Positions 10,595 to 18,443 of a stretch of 37,315 bases of DNA are shown piece by piece. Each line of letters begins with the position of its first letter. Position 1 is the stretch's first letter. Origin of the DNA: Ghiorsea sp. (GTDB lineage Bacteria > Pseudomonadota > Zetaproteobacteria > Mariprofundales > Mariprofundaceae); assembly GCA_030949605.1 (NCBI GenBank), contig JAUZSH010000043.1:1-37315 (forward strand), written 5' to 3'. The notes beneath the pieces were generated by a model. It was not told the DNA's origin and searched no databases. It saw only the letters and a program-made list of their open reading frames with translations. A program made the translations under genes and the position numbers.

Positions 10595-10898
10595 CTGATG
10601 TTACGCAGTCGGGCTAAAATTCGTCATTTCCACGCAAGAATACAGGAACGAGAAAATATATGGCAGAAAGTCATGATTGAGGAAGTGCGACTCAAGGTGA
10701 AGGCGTAAGCCTGAGAAAGCACCCTGGGGTGTCAGTCGCGCATGCATGATGATGCTTCTCATGCGGGGCTAAAGCCCCACTTCCTATATTGAGATCGCAG
10801 TATTACCGTTCATTTTTAACGAATAAAGGTATTACTGCAGTTTACGCGCTACAAATGAGAATGGAGTCATTCTTTCTCAACAAAGTGCGTAACATCAG
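10595..10898. mobile_element. MITE-like non-autonomous element, 304 bp, with 13-bp inverted ends and 7-bp target duplication
   Basis: Ends are CTGATGTTACGCA (10595-10607) and its exact reverse complement TGCGTAACATCAG (10886-10898). They are flanked by direct repeats TTAATAT at 10588-10594 and 10899-10905, the first of which contains the narK stop codon. It encodes no transposase or other credible protein. The first 45 bases recur at 32157-32202 (inverted) and 37176 onward, and a GGAAGTG...CACTTCC unit (10681-10784) related to the repeat at 3067-3172 lies inside. Without the element narK and the next gene would be 27 bp apart. Confidence 0.8.
10681..10784. repeat. 104-bp GGAAGTG...CACTTCC repeat nested in the MITE-like element
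   Basis: Shares ends, size and the GGGGCTAAAGCCCCACTTCC-type hairpin arm (10763-10784) with the repeat at 3067-3172, whose arm reads GAGGCTAAAGCCTCACTTCC. The middle has diverged. It suggests either that the element carries this unit as its core or that one repeat inserted in the other. Confidence 0.6.
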
Positions 10899-10929
10899 TT
10901 AATATGCATAAAACCTGAAGGAGAAGTGG

Positions 10930-12639
10930 ATGTCAGATATTTTAAATGTTAAAGCAGGGCAGTATTCTGTTGCGGGCATCAAGCCACAAAATGAAGATTC
11001 CTGTGGCATCCACATTTCTAAAGGTCGAGAGCTAACGCATAAGGGTATTATCGCCATCACTGCCGATGGTGTGGGCTCATCTGAAGCTGGGCGCGAAGCC
11101 AGCGAACATTGTGTTAAAAGCTTTATTGATGATTATTTAAGCACACCCATGTCGTGGAGTGTGCAAACGGCTGGTGAAAAAATCATCAAATCACTCAACT
11201 CTTGGTTGTACAATCAAGGGCAAGTGCGCTACGCATCTGAGCTTAGTTTAGCCACAACACTTGCCGTGTTGGTCCTTAAATCGACAACCGCGCATATCTT
11301 TCATGTGGGTGATTCGCGTGTCTATTTAATCCGCAACGGCAATATCACATGCCTCACTAAAGACCACAGACTGGTGATTGATAAAAACAAAACATATCTC
11401 GCGCGCGCCATGGGTGGTGAGATTGATGTCAACTTAGATTACAGTAAACATTTGGTTGAAGTGGGTGATAGATTTGTATTGACCACCGATGGTATTCATG
11501 AGTTTATCAATGATGAAATCATTTTAAACCTTGTCACAGCAGACGAACCTGAAACTGCGGCGAAAAATATCGTCAATGCAGCCCTTGAAGCAGGTAGTGA
11601 TGATAATGTGACCGCTCAGGTGCTGCACATCACTCAGCTGCCCAATCAAGATGAAAATGAATACTACAAAAAGCTAACCGCACTACCCTTCCCACCGCCA
11701 TTAGAAGCTGGGCAAGAATTAGATGGTTACAAAGTCATCAAAGAACTTCATGCCAGTAATACCATTCAAGTGTATTTGGCAAAAGATATGGAAAGCGGCG
11801 AGATTGTGGTGCTTAAAACACCCTCCATCAATTTTGAGGATGACCCTGCATATATTGACCGCTTTTTGCATGAAGTGTGGGTGGGCAGGCGCATCAGTAG
11901 CCCACATGTATTTAAAGTTCTGCAACTCAAGCGTGAACGCAGTTGCATATATTATGTGACTGAATTTTTAGAAGGCAATTCACTTGCGCAGTGGATATTA
12001 GACAACCCCCAGCCTGATTTAGAAAAAGTTCGTGATATTGTAAGCCAAATTATCAAAGGGTTGCGCGCATTCCACCGCAAAGAAATGGTGCATCAAGACA
12101 TCAAACCTGAAAACATCATGGTTGACCAACACAGCATGATTAAAATCATTGATTTTGGTAGCACCCGTGTTTCTGGTTTGGAAGAAATTTATACCCCCAT
12201 CAAACAAATGCATGTGGAAGGTACAGCCAATTATATTGCCCCCGAATTATTCGATGGTTATGAAGCTACGCCCAAAAGTGATATGTATTCACTAGGCATC
12301 ACAATCTATGAAATGTTAAGCGGCGAGCATTTCCCGTATGGTAAACTTGAAGAAGCCAAACATCATAAACATTATAATTACGTTTCAGTTCGAACATACA
12401 ACCAAGATGTGCCGATTTGGCTGGATAGAGCCATTCAAAAAGCAGTGAACAAAAACCCAGAGCGAAGGTATGATTCATTTTCAGAGTTTGAATATGATTT
12501 ATCCAACCCCAACCCTGAATTTATGAAAGCGGGTACACCGCTCATAGAACGTAACCCTATCGGATTCTGGAAGGGAGTCGCTATAACTTCTATGATTTTA
12601 AACCTTATACTTATATCAACCTTAGTCACATTAGCATGA
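10930..12639 (+). CDS. Fused PP2C-type phosphatase and Ser/Thr protein kinase with C-terminal membrane anchor
   Basis: A 569-residue protein with two opposing signalling activities. Residues 1 to about 240 are a PP2C phosphatase (NEDSCG near 21, ADGVGS with D46, HVGDSRVY, and SDDNVTAQ metal-binding motifs). Residues about 265-520 are a Hanks-type kinase: lysine K296 in VVLKT, catalytic loop HQDIKPEN at 388-395, DFGS from D408, and APELF. A hydrophobic helix near 545-565 anchors the C-terminus. Such kinase/phosphatase genes are known beside nitrate transporter and nirB genes in Pseudomonas and other proteobacteria, so a role in controlling nitrate uptake or assimilation is likely but not shown. 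The catalytic loop has HQD in place of HRD. AAGGAG lies eight bases before the ATG. Confidence 0.92.
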   Translation: MSDILNVKAGQYSVAGIKPQNEDSCGIHISKGRELTHKGIIAITADGVGSSEAGREASEHCVKSFIDDYLSTPMSWSVQTAGEKIIKSLNSWLYNQGQVRYASELSLATTLAVLVLKSTTAHIFHVGDSRVYLIRNGNITCLTKDHRLVIDKNKTYLARAMGGEIDVNLDYSKHLVEVGDRFVLTTDGIHEFINDEIILNLVTADEPETAAKNIVNAALEAGSDDNVTAQVLHITQLPNQDENEYYKKLTALPFPPPLEAGQELDGYKVIKELHASNTIQVYLAKDMESGEIVVLKTPSINFEDDPAYIDRFLHEVWVGRRISSPHVFKVLQLKRERSCIYYVTEFLEGNSLAQWILDNPQPDLEKVRDIVSQIIKGLRAFHRKEMVHQDIKPENIMVDQHSMIKIIDFGSTRVSGLEEIYTPIKQMHVEGTANYIAPELFDGYEATPKSDMYSLGITIYEMLSGEHFPYGKLEEAKHHKHYNYVSVRTYNQDVPIWLDRAIQKAVNKNPERRYDSFSEFEYDLSNPNPEFMKAGTPLIERNPIGFWKGVAITSMILNLILISTLVTLA

Positions 12640-12652
12640 AGAAACTTATCCT

Positions 12653-12668
12653 TGGCATACAAGTTGCG
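12653..12668 (+). promoter_or_regulatory. Putative sigma-54 promoter of the nickel permease-tatA operon
   Basis: TGGCATACAAGTTGCG has the GG and GC pairs separated by ten bases and a TTGC -12 box; only the last base is off consensus. It begins 14 bases after the kinase stop codon. Transcription would start near 12680, about 24 bases before the ATG at 12704. A perfect TGTCTA/TAGACA inverted repeat (12669-12682) covers the start region. Shared promoter type with the hydrogenase operons suggests joint control. Confidence 0.7.
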
Positions 12669-12703
12669 TGTCTACCTAGACAGAAAAAATATCAGGAGAA
12701 AGT

Positions 12704-13417
12704 ATGTTAAGCATTTTAATTTTTGGCTTCCTACTAGGGCTTCGCCACGCCATAGAAGCTGACCATGTTGCTGCGGTAGCTTCCATGGCAACACGCAGCA
12801 CATCATTAGCTGAAGGTATCCGCATGGGAGCTACATGGGGCATGGGACACACCCTCACATTATTATTATTTGGCTCTATTGTGATTTTTTCCGATTCACT
12901 TATTCCTGAAACTATGGCATTAAGTTTAGAGTTTGTTGTTGGTATCATGCTGGTTGCACTTGGGGCTGATGTGATTTACAGAATGCGTAAAGAACGCATA
13001 CATTTCCATGTCCATGAACATGCCGATGGCATCAAACATTTCCATGCCCATTCTCATGCCAATGAAAGCGCGCATAGCGATTCCGCCCACGAACATCAAC
13101 ACAAAAAGAAGTTCCCTTTGCGCCCATTATTTGTCGGCATGATGCATGGTATGGCAGGCTCTGCTGCTTTAATTATTCTCACCTTACAAACCGTTGAAAC
13201 ACCAACCATGGGATTTATTTATATTCTTATTTTTGGTTTTGGCTCTGTCGCTGGCATGGCCATGATGGCCATGATTATTATGATTCCTCTGCGTCATTCT
13301 GCCAAGCGGTTAACTCATGTTTATGCTCACCTGCAAACCACTATTGGTATCGCCACACTTGGACTTGGTGCTTATGTCATGTATGAAATTGGTGTTGTAC
13401 AAGGGCTTGTAATTTAA
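12704..13417 (+). CDS. Nickel/cobalt permease-like membrane protein (UreH/NiCoT type)
   Basis: A 237-residue inner-membrane protein with about six membrane segments. The first helix holds RHAIEADH (H15, D20, H21), the H-x4-D-H nickel-binding signature of NiCoT transporters. A His-rich soluble loop at about residues 98-133 (HFHVHEHADG and following) also fits metal handling. It is shorter than classical HoxN/NixA (over 300 residues), resembling the UreH group. Placed beside a large [NiFe]-hydrogenase locus and under a sigma-54 promoter, it probably imports Ni for HypA/HypB. AGGAG lies upstream of the ATG. Sulfite/other-cation transport by a related family cannot be excluded. Confidence 0.82.
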   Translation: MLSILIFGFLLGLRHAIEADHVAAVASMATRSTSLAEGIRMGATWGMGHTLTLLLFGSIVIFSDSLIPETMALSLEFVVGIMLVALGADVIYRMRKERIHFHVHEHADGIKHFHAHSHANESAHSDSAHEHQHKKKFPLRPLFVGMMHGMAGSAALIILTLQTVETPTMGFIYILIFGFGSVAGMAMMAMIIMIPLRHSAKRLTHVYAHLQTTIGIATLGLGAYVMYEIGVVQGLVI

Positions 13418-13426
13418 GGAGCGTTT

Positions 13427-13603
13427 ATGTTTGGTTTAGGCACAACAGAATTAATGCTCATTTTAGTCATTGTTATGGTGTTGTTTGGTGCGAAAAAACT
13501 GCCCGCTTTGGGCGAAGGCTTGGCCAAAGGCATCAAAAGCTTCCGTACCAATTTATCAGACACCACGAGCAGACCCAGCAACACCGAAGATAAAAAAGTT
13601 TAA
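13427..13603 (+). CDS. tatA: TatA/E-family twin-arginine translocase subunit
   Basis: A 58-residue protein with one N-terminal helix (about residues 6-20), then FGAKKLPALGEGLAKGIKSF, the signature TatA hinge and amphipathic helix, and a short charged tail. AAGGAG overlaps the stop codon of the nickel permease gene, so the two are co-translated. TatA forms the pore for folded, cofactor-bearing exports; the hydrogenase small subunit HupS encoded at the other end of the locus carries a Tat signal. No tatB or tatC is present here. Confidence 0.93.
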   Translation: MFGLGTTELMLILVIVMVLFGAKKLPALGEGLAKGIKSFRTNLSDTTSRPSNTEDKKV

Positions 13604-13650
13604 TCCTTAACGCTACTTTTTATGGATATCTTGTATTCACCATATGAACT

Positions 13651-15972
13651 TTATGGATACCTACTATCCATGTTAGCGCAAGCAATGACCGCTTGCCCCA
13701 AAGACAGTCCGCCATCATTCAGCGGGTAATCTTGAGGTATCAAAACATTCAAATTTTGGGCTTGAAGTTGCTGTTGCACACCTTCTAAAAGCAACTTATT
13801 TTGAAAAACACCACCGCTTAACACAACATGACTACACTTCATATCATGAGCTAAGTTTTTGGCTTGTTCAGAAACCACATGGATCATGGTTTGGTGAAAC
13901 TTGGCGGAAATATCAGCATCTGAAGCCCCAGCTTGCAAATCATTCAACAAGGCTAACCACATCGGTTTCCACATGAAACGTGAAACCCCTTCAACCAGCA
14001 CAGTTTCAACGGGATAAACCTTAGTCGTCGGACATAGGCTTTTTTCTGCCAACACTTCCAAAGCCATGGCTGCCTGTCCTTCAAAACTGACTTTTTCAAA
14101 GCAAATATCCAAAGCCGCTGCCACGGCATCAAACAAACGTCCCATGGATGATGCTTTGGGCGAATTGAGACCCTTGTTGCACATCACTTGGAGATTGGCG
14201 ACTGGCTTTTGCCCAAGTTTTTGTATCAGTGGCAAGTCAGCGAAGTTTTGCGAAACCTCATCCCAACCTATGGCTTCAAGTTGAGCAAAAGTGTTGCGCC
14301 AAGGCTCAAGCATCGCCTTAGCTCCACCCAACATCGGCACAGCTTGAATACTCGCCAATCGCTCACACTGTTGGTACGAAACATGAAGAAACTCACCACC
14401 CCAAAGCTCACCACCTTCGCCCATACCCAACCCATCCAAAGCAATGCCCAACACCTCACTACCCAGCGGCAAACCGTATTCTACCATACACGCTGCAATG
14501 TGGGCATGATGATGCTGCACTTGAATAAGCTGTAAGTCTTGTTCGGCAACCAATTGGTTACCCCATTGCGTAGAAAAATAGTTTGGATGTTTATCCACTG
14601 CCACACACTTGGGCGTAAAATTATAAAGTTGCTGGTAAAGGCTTATGTTTTGCACATAATCTTGATGCACTGCCGTGTGTTCCAAATCGCCCATATGCTG
14701 CGATACAATCGCTTGACCATCTTGCAGCAAACAAAATGTATTTTTGAGCTCACCACCCAATGCTAAAATAGCATCTGCTGCTTCAAAACCTTGAGGTAAC
14801 AACAGCGCACCAGGCGCATAGCCTCTTGCCCTGCGTAAAACCCTTGGTGACCCTGCCATGACTTTGGCAACCGAATCGTCCAGTCGATTCACAATATCAC
14901 GGTTATGCAACACATAACCATCCACCAGACCACTTAAGCGCAGCTGTCCTTCATCATTGGCAATACACTGCGGCTCGTCACTGATATTACCCGATGTCAA
15001 AACGATGGGCATATCGAGCTTGGCTAAAATCAAATGATGTAAAGGGGTGTAAGGCAACATAAAACCCAATGTATGTTGCTGGGGTGCAACACTTGGTGCA
15101 ATGCCATTGTTTTGACATTGATTCAACACCACCACAGGTGCTTCCACACCTTGCAGCAAAGCTTCTTCTTGCGCTGATATATTCACATATTGTCGAAGTT
15201 GGTTGATATTTTTACCCATCAAGGCAAATGGTTTATCAAAGCGACGTTTACGCTGACGTAATGTAGAAACAACGTCTTCATTGGTTGCATCACACGCCAA
15301 ATGAATACCACCAATGCCTTTGATGGCAATAATCTTACCTTGTTTTATCCAGTTTGCCGCCGTTTGCAATGCATCATCAGCCCGAACAGTTTGTCCATCA
15401 GCATCCAAAATCTGCAATTGTGGACCACAATCAGGGCAGGCATTGGGTTGAGCGTGAAAACGTCTATCTTTAACATCTTCATATTCTGCCAAACATGCAG
15501 CGCACATGGTAAAGGCTGCCATACTTGTATTTTTTCTATCATAGGGGACTTCACGAATAATGGATAACCTTGGGCCACAGTGGGTACAGTTGGTGAATGG
15601 ATATTGATAATGTCTATCGTTTGGATTGTTGATATCATCTAAACATGCAGCACACGTTGTTGCATCAGCTGCAACCCCCGTTGCTGTATTTCCCGCCATG
15701 CTAGCAATAATCTCAAACCCATTGCGTTTACATACTTGATCTAAAACTTGTGTGGAAACACATTGCACTTTGGCAAGAGGTGGTGCTTTTGTGGTAATAT
15801 CGAGTGTAAAGTGTTGCAGTTTCTCAGCATCGCCCCAAACATCAATGCCAACACCTTTGGCATCATTCCAAACCTGACCATGAAGCTGATATTCTTCTGC
15901 CAAATTATTAATGAATGGGCGGAAACCGACCCCCTGAACCACCCCACGAACACGAATTTGAATACCTTTCAT
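13651..15972 (-). CDS. hypF: Carbamoyltransferase HypF ([NiFe]-hydrogenase maturation)
   Basis: A 773-residue maturase that turns carbamoyl phosphate into the cyanide precursor delivered to HypE. Domain order: acylphosphatase (residues 1-90, VRGVVQGVGFRPF at 8-20), two zinc-finger pairs (CAACLDD...CTHCGPR and CAACLAEY...CPDCGPQ, about 108-185), a YrdC-like ATP/carbamoyl domain (about 200-380), and a Kae1-like C-terminal domain with the HHHAH motif and the LSGGVFQNKLL segment. Full length and intact. It is the last gene of the long hydrogenase operon, 15 bp after hoxC, and converges on tatA with 47 bp between; no clear terminator hairpin with a T run is visible there. Confidence 0.97.
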   Translation of the reverse strand: MKGIQIRVRGVVQGVGFRPFINNLAEEYQLHGQVWNDAKGVGIDVWGDAEKLQHFTLDITTKAPPLAKVQCVSTQVLDQVCKRNGFEIIASMAGNTATGVAADATTCAACLDDINNPNDRHYQYPFTNCTHCGPRLSIIREVPYDRKNTSMAAFTMCAACLAEYEDVKDRRFHAQPNACPDCGPQLQILDADGQTVRADDALQTAANWIKQGKIIAIKGIGGIHLACDATNEDVVSTLRQRKRRFDKPFALMGKNINQLRQYVNISAQEEALLQGVEAPVVVLNQCQNNGIAPSVAPQQHTLGFMLPYTPLHHLILAKLDMPIVLTSGNISDEPQCIANDEGQLRLSGLVDGYVLHNRDIVNRLDDSVAKVMAGSPRVLRRARGYAPGALLLPQGFEAADAILALGGELKNTFCLLQDGQAIVSQHMGDLEHTAVHQDYVQNISLYQQLYNFTPKCVAVDKHPNYFSTQWGNQLVAEQDLQLIQVQHHHAHIAACMVEYGLPLGSEVLGIALDGLGMGEGGELWGGEFLHVSYQQCERLASIQAVPMLGGAKAMLEPWRNTFAQLEAIGWDEVSQNFADLPLIQKLGQKPVANLQVMCNKGLNSPKASSMGRLFDAVAAALDICFEKVSFEGQAAMALEVLAEKSLCPTTKVYPVETVLVEGVSRFMWKPMWLALLNDLQAGASDADISAKFHQTMIHVVSEQAKNLAHDMKCSHVVLSGGVFQNKLLLEGVQQQLQAQNLNVLIPQDYPLNDGGLSLGQAVIACANMDSRYP

Positions 15973-15987
15973 GTCATCAACACCTGC

Positions 15988-17439
15988 CTAATGAACAGTA
16001 CACACCATGCAAGGGTCAAAAGAGCGCACGATATGCTGCACGGATACAGGTGTATCTTCACCTTCACGAATCGGCGCACCCAACAAGGCTTGTTCCAATG
16101 CACCAAGTTTGCCGTGTGCATCTCTGGGTGCAAAATTCCATGTGGTTGGTGCAATGATTTGATAATTCAAAATCCGCCCATTTTTCACCCGCAGCCAATG
16201 CCCAAGGCTACCACGCGCTGCTTCCATCATACCTGCACCTTCTGCTTCATCGGGCATGGATGTAAGATGATAAAAAGGTGCATCGGGCTGCACTTGTTTC
16301 ACCCATGTTTCCATTTCAATGACCACCAAAGCAAGCTCCAATAATCGTGCCACAATACGATTCCTCACATTGCCGCCCGATTCTGCAACCAAACTTTGTA
16401 TTAAAGGATGACCGTTGACGATTTGCCGCGCTAAAGCCCCGACTTCAACCACATCCCCCCCTAAACGAGGCGCTTTGCACCATGTATAACCATCTTTCAT
16501 ATCCGCATCGGGGATAGTGACACCCTCACGTGGATGTTTGGGTTCACTGCTATTTTTCATCCAGCTATGCGACACATCTTCCTTAATCGTTTCAGGTTTT
16601 AACGATGAAACCTCACCACCTTTCCAAACACCAGCACGAAACAATTTTTTGCCTGCTACGGGGTACACACCAAAGCTCATAAAATGATCTGTCGCCTTAC
16701 CCATATCTGCCAAGTTCAAATCTTCAGCAATCGTTAAAAATGTGCCAAAATCACTTTGTTTATGCCCCTCTTGTTGCGCCCATGCTTGCAAATCTTCTGC
16801 CGAAGATAAGCTGGCAATATGTTCCAAAGTATCACCAAACAGAGTCCGCTCTAAGAAACCTCTAAACTGATACAATATCCCCAATAAACGCACTTTCTCA
16901 ACCGAAGTGATGGCACGAGATGTTCCACCGGGTTGAATAGATAAAGTATGCGGCCATTTGCCTGCCAACATGCCCATCATATGCATAAACTGTGCTCTGG
17001 CAGGCAGCACATCTTTAGCTGCAGTGCCTTTGACTGCCGTAAACCTTTCTTTTACGCCAGTGTACCATGATTCATTTTGATAAATTTCACGGGTGAAATC
17101 AGGCATAAAAAACATATAAAAGTGGGTTAAATGATCAGCTAAGTTTTCATTGGCTAAGATGAGATTGGTTGCAAGCTCACCATTTTTTGGCATTTGAATG
17201 CCTTGTGCATCAGCAATGGCATAAGCTGCAGCAGCAGATTGTGCAACTGAGCAAATACCACAGATTCTCGGCACATAACTCATCGCATCCGTTGGGTTTT
17301 TACCATGCAACATTTGCTCAAAACCACGGTACATCGGAGATACCACCCAAGCATCGTTTACTTGCCCATCTTCAATGTCCAACTGCACTTCAAGGTCGCC
17401 CTCAACCCGATTAAATGGTCCAATAATTCTGCGACTCAT
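15988..17439 (-). CDS. hoxC: Regulatory (H2-sensing) hydrogenase large subunit HoxC/HupV
   Basis: A 483-residue group 2b [NiFe]-hydrogenase large subunit. Nickel ligands: C60 and C63 in RICGIC, and C477 and C480 in the C-terminal DPCMVCTVH. The protein ends exactly at the histidine where the C-terminal extension of energy-converting hydrogenases would begin; lack of this peptide is the hallmark of H2-sensor hydrogenases, so no endopeptidase processing is needed. With HoxB it binds H2 and signals to the HoxJ kinase in the cytoplasm. The gene overlaps hoxB by four bases and precedes hypF. Confidence 0.95.
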   Translation of the reverse strand: MSRRIIGPFNRVEGDLEVQLDIEDGQVNDAWVVSPMYRGFEQMLHGKNPTDAMSYVPRICGICSVAQSAAAAYAIADAQGIQMPKNGELATNLILANENLADHLTHFYMFFMPDFTREIYQNESWYTGVKERFTAVKGTAAKDVLPARAQFMHMMGMLAGKWPHTLSIQPGGTSRAITSVEKVRLLGILYQFRGFLERTLFGDTLEHIASLSSAEDLQAWAQQEGHKQSDFGTFLTIAEDLNLADMGKATDHFMSFGVYPVAGKKLFRAGVWKGGEVSSLKPETIKEDVSHSWMKNSSEPKHPREGVTIPDADMKDGYTWCKAPRLGGDVVEVGALARQIVNGHPLIQSLVAESGGNVRNRIVARLLELALVVIEMETWVKQVQPDAPFYHLTSMPDEAEGAGMMEAARGSLGHWLRVKNGRILNYQIIAPTTWNFAPRDAHGKLGALEQALLGAPIREGEDTPVSVQHIVRSFDPCMVCTVH

Positions 17440-18443
17440 GATTTCCTCTTCAAATGAATAGTCGGTGCCATTTTTATATGGTCAGCCACTGCATTTTTCT
17501 TTAATCGTTCAGGTGTTGCTGCTTTGGATAAGGATGCCAAGGCAACAAACCAGGCTTTAGGCATATCCGTGGGTAAACCTACTGGAATCCCTGCCACCTT
17601 AGGTGTTTGAGTAAACGTATGCCCTGGTTCTTCAAAGCCTGGGGCTGTGCAGTTGATACAGGCATAACCACCACGAATACATGAGCCTTCCCCATTCCAT
17701 AGCCTTGTATTACAATCGGCATGGGCTTGCGTGCCTACACAACCCATATGCTCCATCATACAACCCAAATCCGAAGGTTTTTCCGCACTGGCTTTAAACT
17801 CATAAAATTCATTGCGTGTGCATCCATGATGTACCAGTTGATCGGCATAACTTCGTGGTCTTCCCAAGCTATCCATACTCGCCTCAGTAAAACCACCCAT
17901 AGCAATTTCAGCCAAGGTGTCTGTAACCCAATTGGGATGTGTCGGACAGCCTGCAATATTCACCACAGGCATATTCACTTTGGAACGAAAATCAACACCC
18001 AAAAGACCGCCTTTTTCCTCACCATCATATTGCATACCACAAGCATCTGATGGGTTGCCACCTGCTGCAGTAATACCGCCATAAGCCGCACATGTGCCCA
18101 CTGCAACCACGTACTCAGCTTTAGCAGCTAAACGCTCAATCCAATGCATCATAGGCTCACCTGTACCAGCCAGCATGTGAAACTTACCCGTATGGTTTGG
18201 ACCTCGAATCACAGAACCTTCCAAGCACAATATATCCAGCTTGATTTCTCCAGCAATAATAGCATTTAAAATATCTGTGACCTGCAAGCCTGTTTCCAAG
18301 CTCAACGATGGATGCCATAAAAGGTTGATGCCTGCCATATCCAAACAGCCTAGAACATCAGGAGACTCCGCGTTAAGCAATGACATCGTGCAACCACCAC
18401 AACCACCCGATTGCAGCCATAATAAATTAAGTTTATCACTCAT
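17436..18443 (-). CDS. hoxB: Regulatory (H2-sensing) hydrogenase small subunit HoxB/HupU
   Basis: A 335-residue iron-sulfur small subunit. It starts directly with LNLLWLQSGGCGGCTMSLL; proximal-cluster cysteines are C15 and C18, followed by GTCAAYGG, AGCPTHPNW and a C-terminal Cys-rich part (GYACINCTAPGFEEP). It has no Tat signal and no membrane anchor, unlike HupS, which marks it as the soluble cytoplasmic sensor type. Overlaps hoxJ upstream and hoxC downstream by four bases each, so the sensor dimer and kinase are translationally coupled. Confidence 0.95.
   Translation of the reverse strand: MSDKLNLLWLQSGGCGGCTMSLLNAESPDVLGCLDMAGINLLWHPSLSLETGLQVTDILNAIIAGEIKLDILCLEGSVIRGPNHTGKFHMLAGTGEPMMHWIERLAAKAEYVVAVGTCAAYGGITAAGGNPSDACGMQYDGEEKGGLLGVDFRSKVNMPVVNIAGCPTHPNWVTDTLAEIAMGGFTEASMDSLGRPRSYADQLVHHGCTRNEFYEFKASAEKPSDLGCMMEHMGCVGTQAHADCNTRLWNGEGSCIRGGYACINCTAPGFEEPGHTFTQTPKVAGIPVGLPTDMPKAWFVALASLSKAATPERLKKNAVADHIKMAPTIHLKRKS

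Noticed and set aside
10595-10898. Possible small gene or RNA gene between narK and the kinase gene
   Set aside because: Perfect inverted ends with a target duplication explain the stretch as a mobile element; no tRNA- or known ncRNA-like fold was recognised.
12669-12682. TGTCTACCTAGACA inverted repeat after the kinase gene as a terminator
   Set aside because: A two-base loop is too small for the full stem, and the run after it is A, not T, on the coding strand.
15988-16014. Large subunit HoxC appears truncated at the C-terminus compared with HupL
   Set aside because: Ending at DPCMVCTVH without an extension is the normal state of group 2b H2-sensing hydrogenases; the small subunit also lacks a Tat signal, which agrees.
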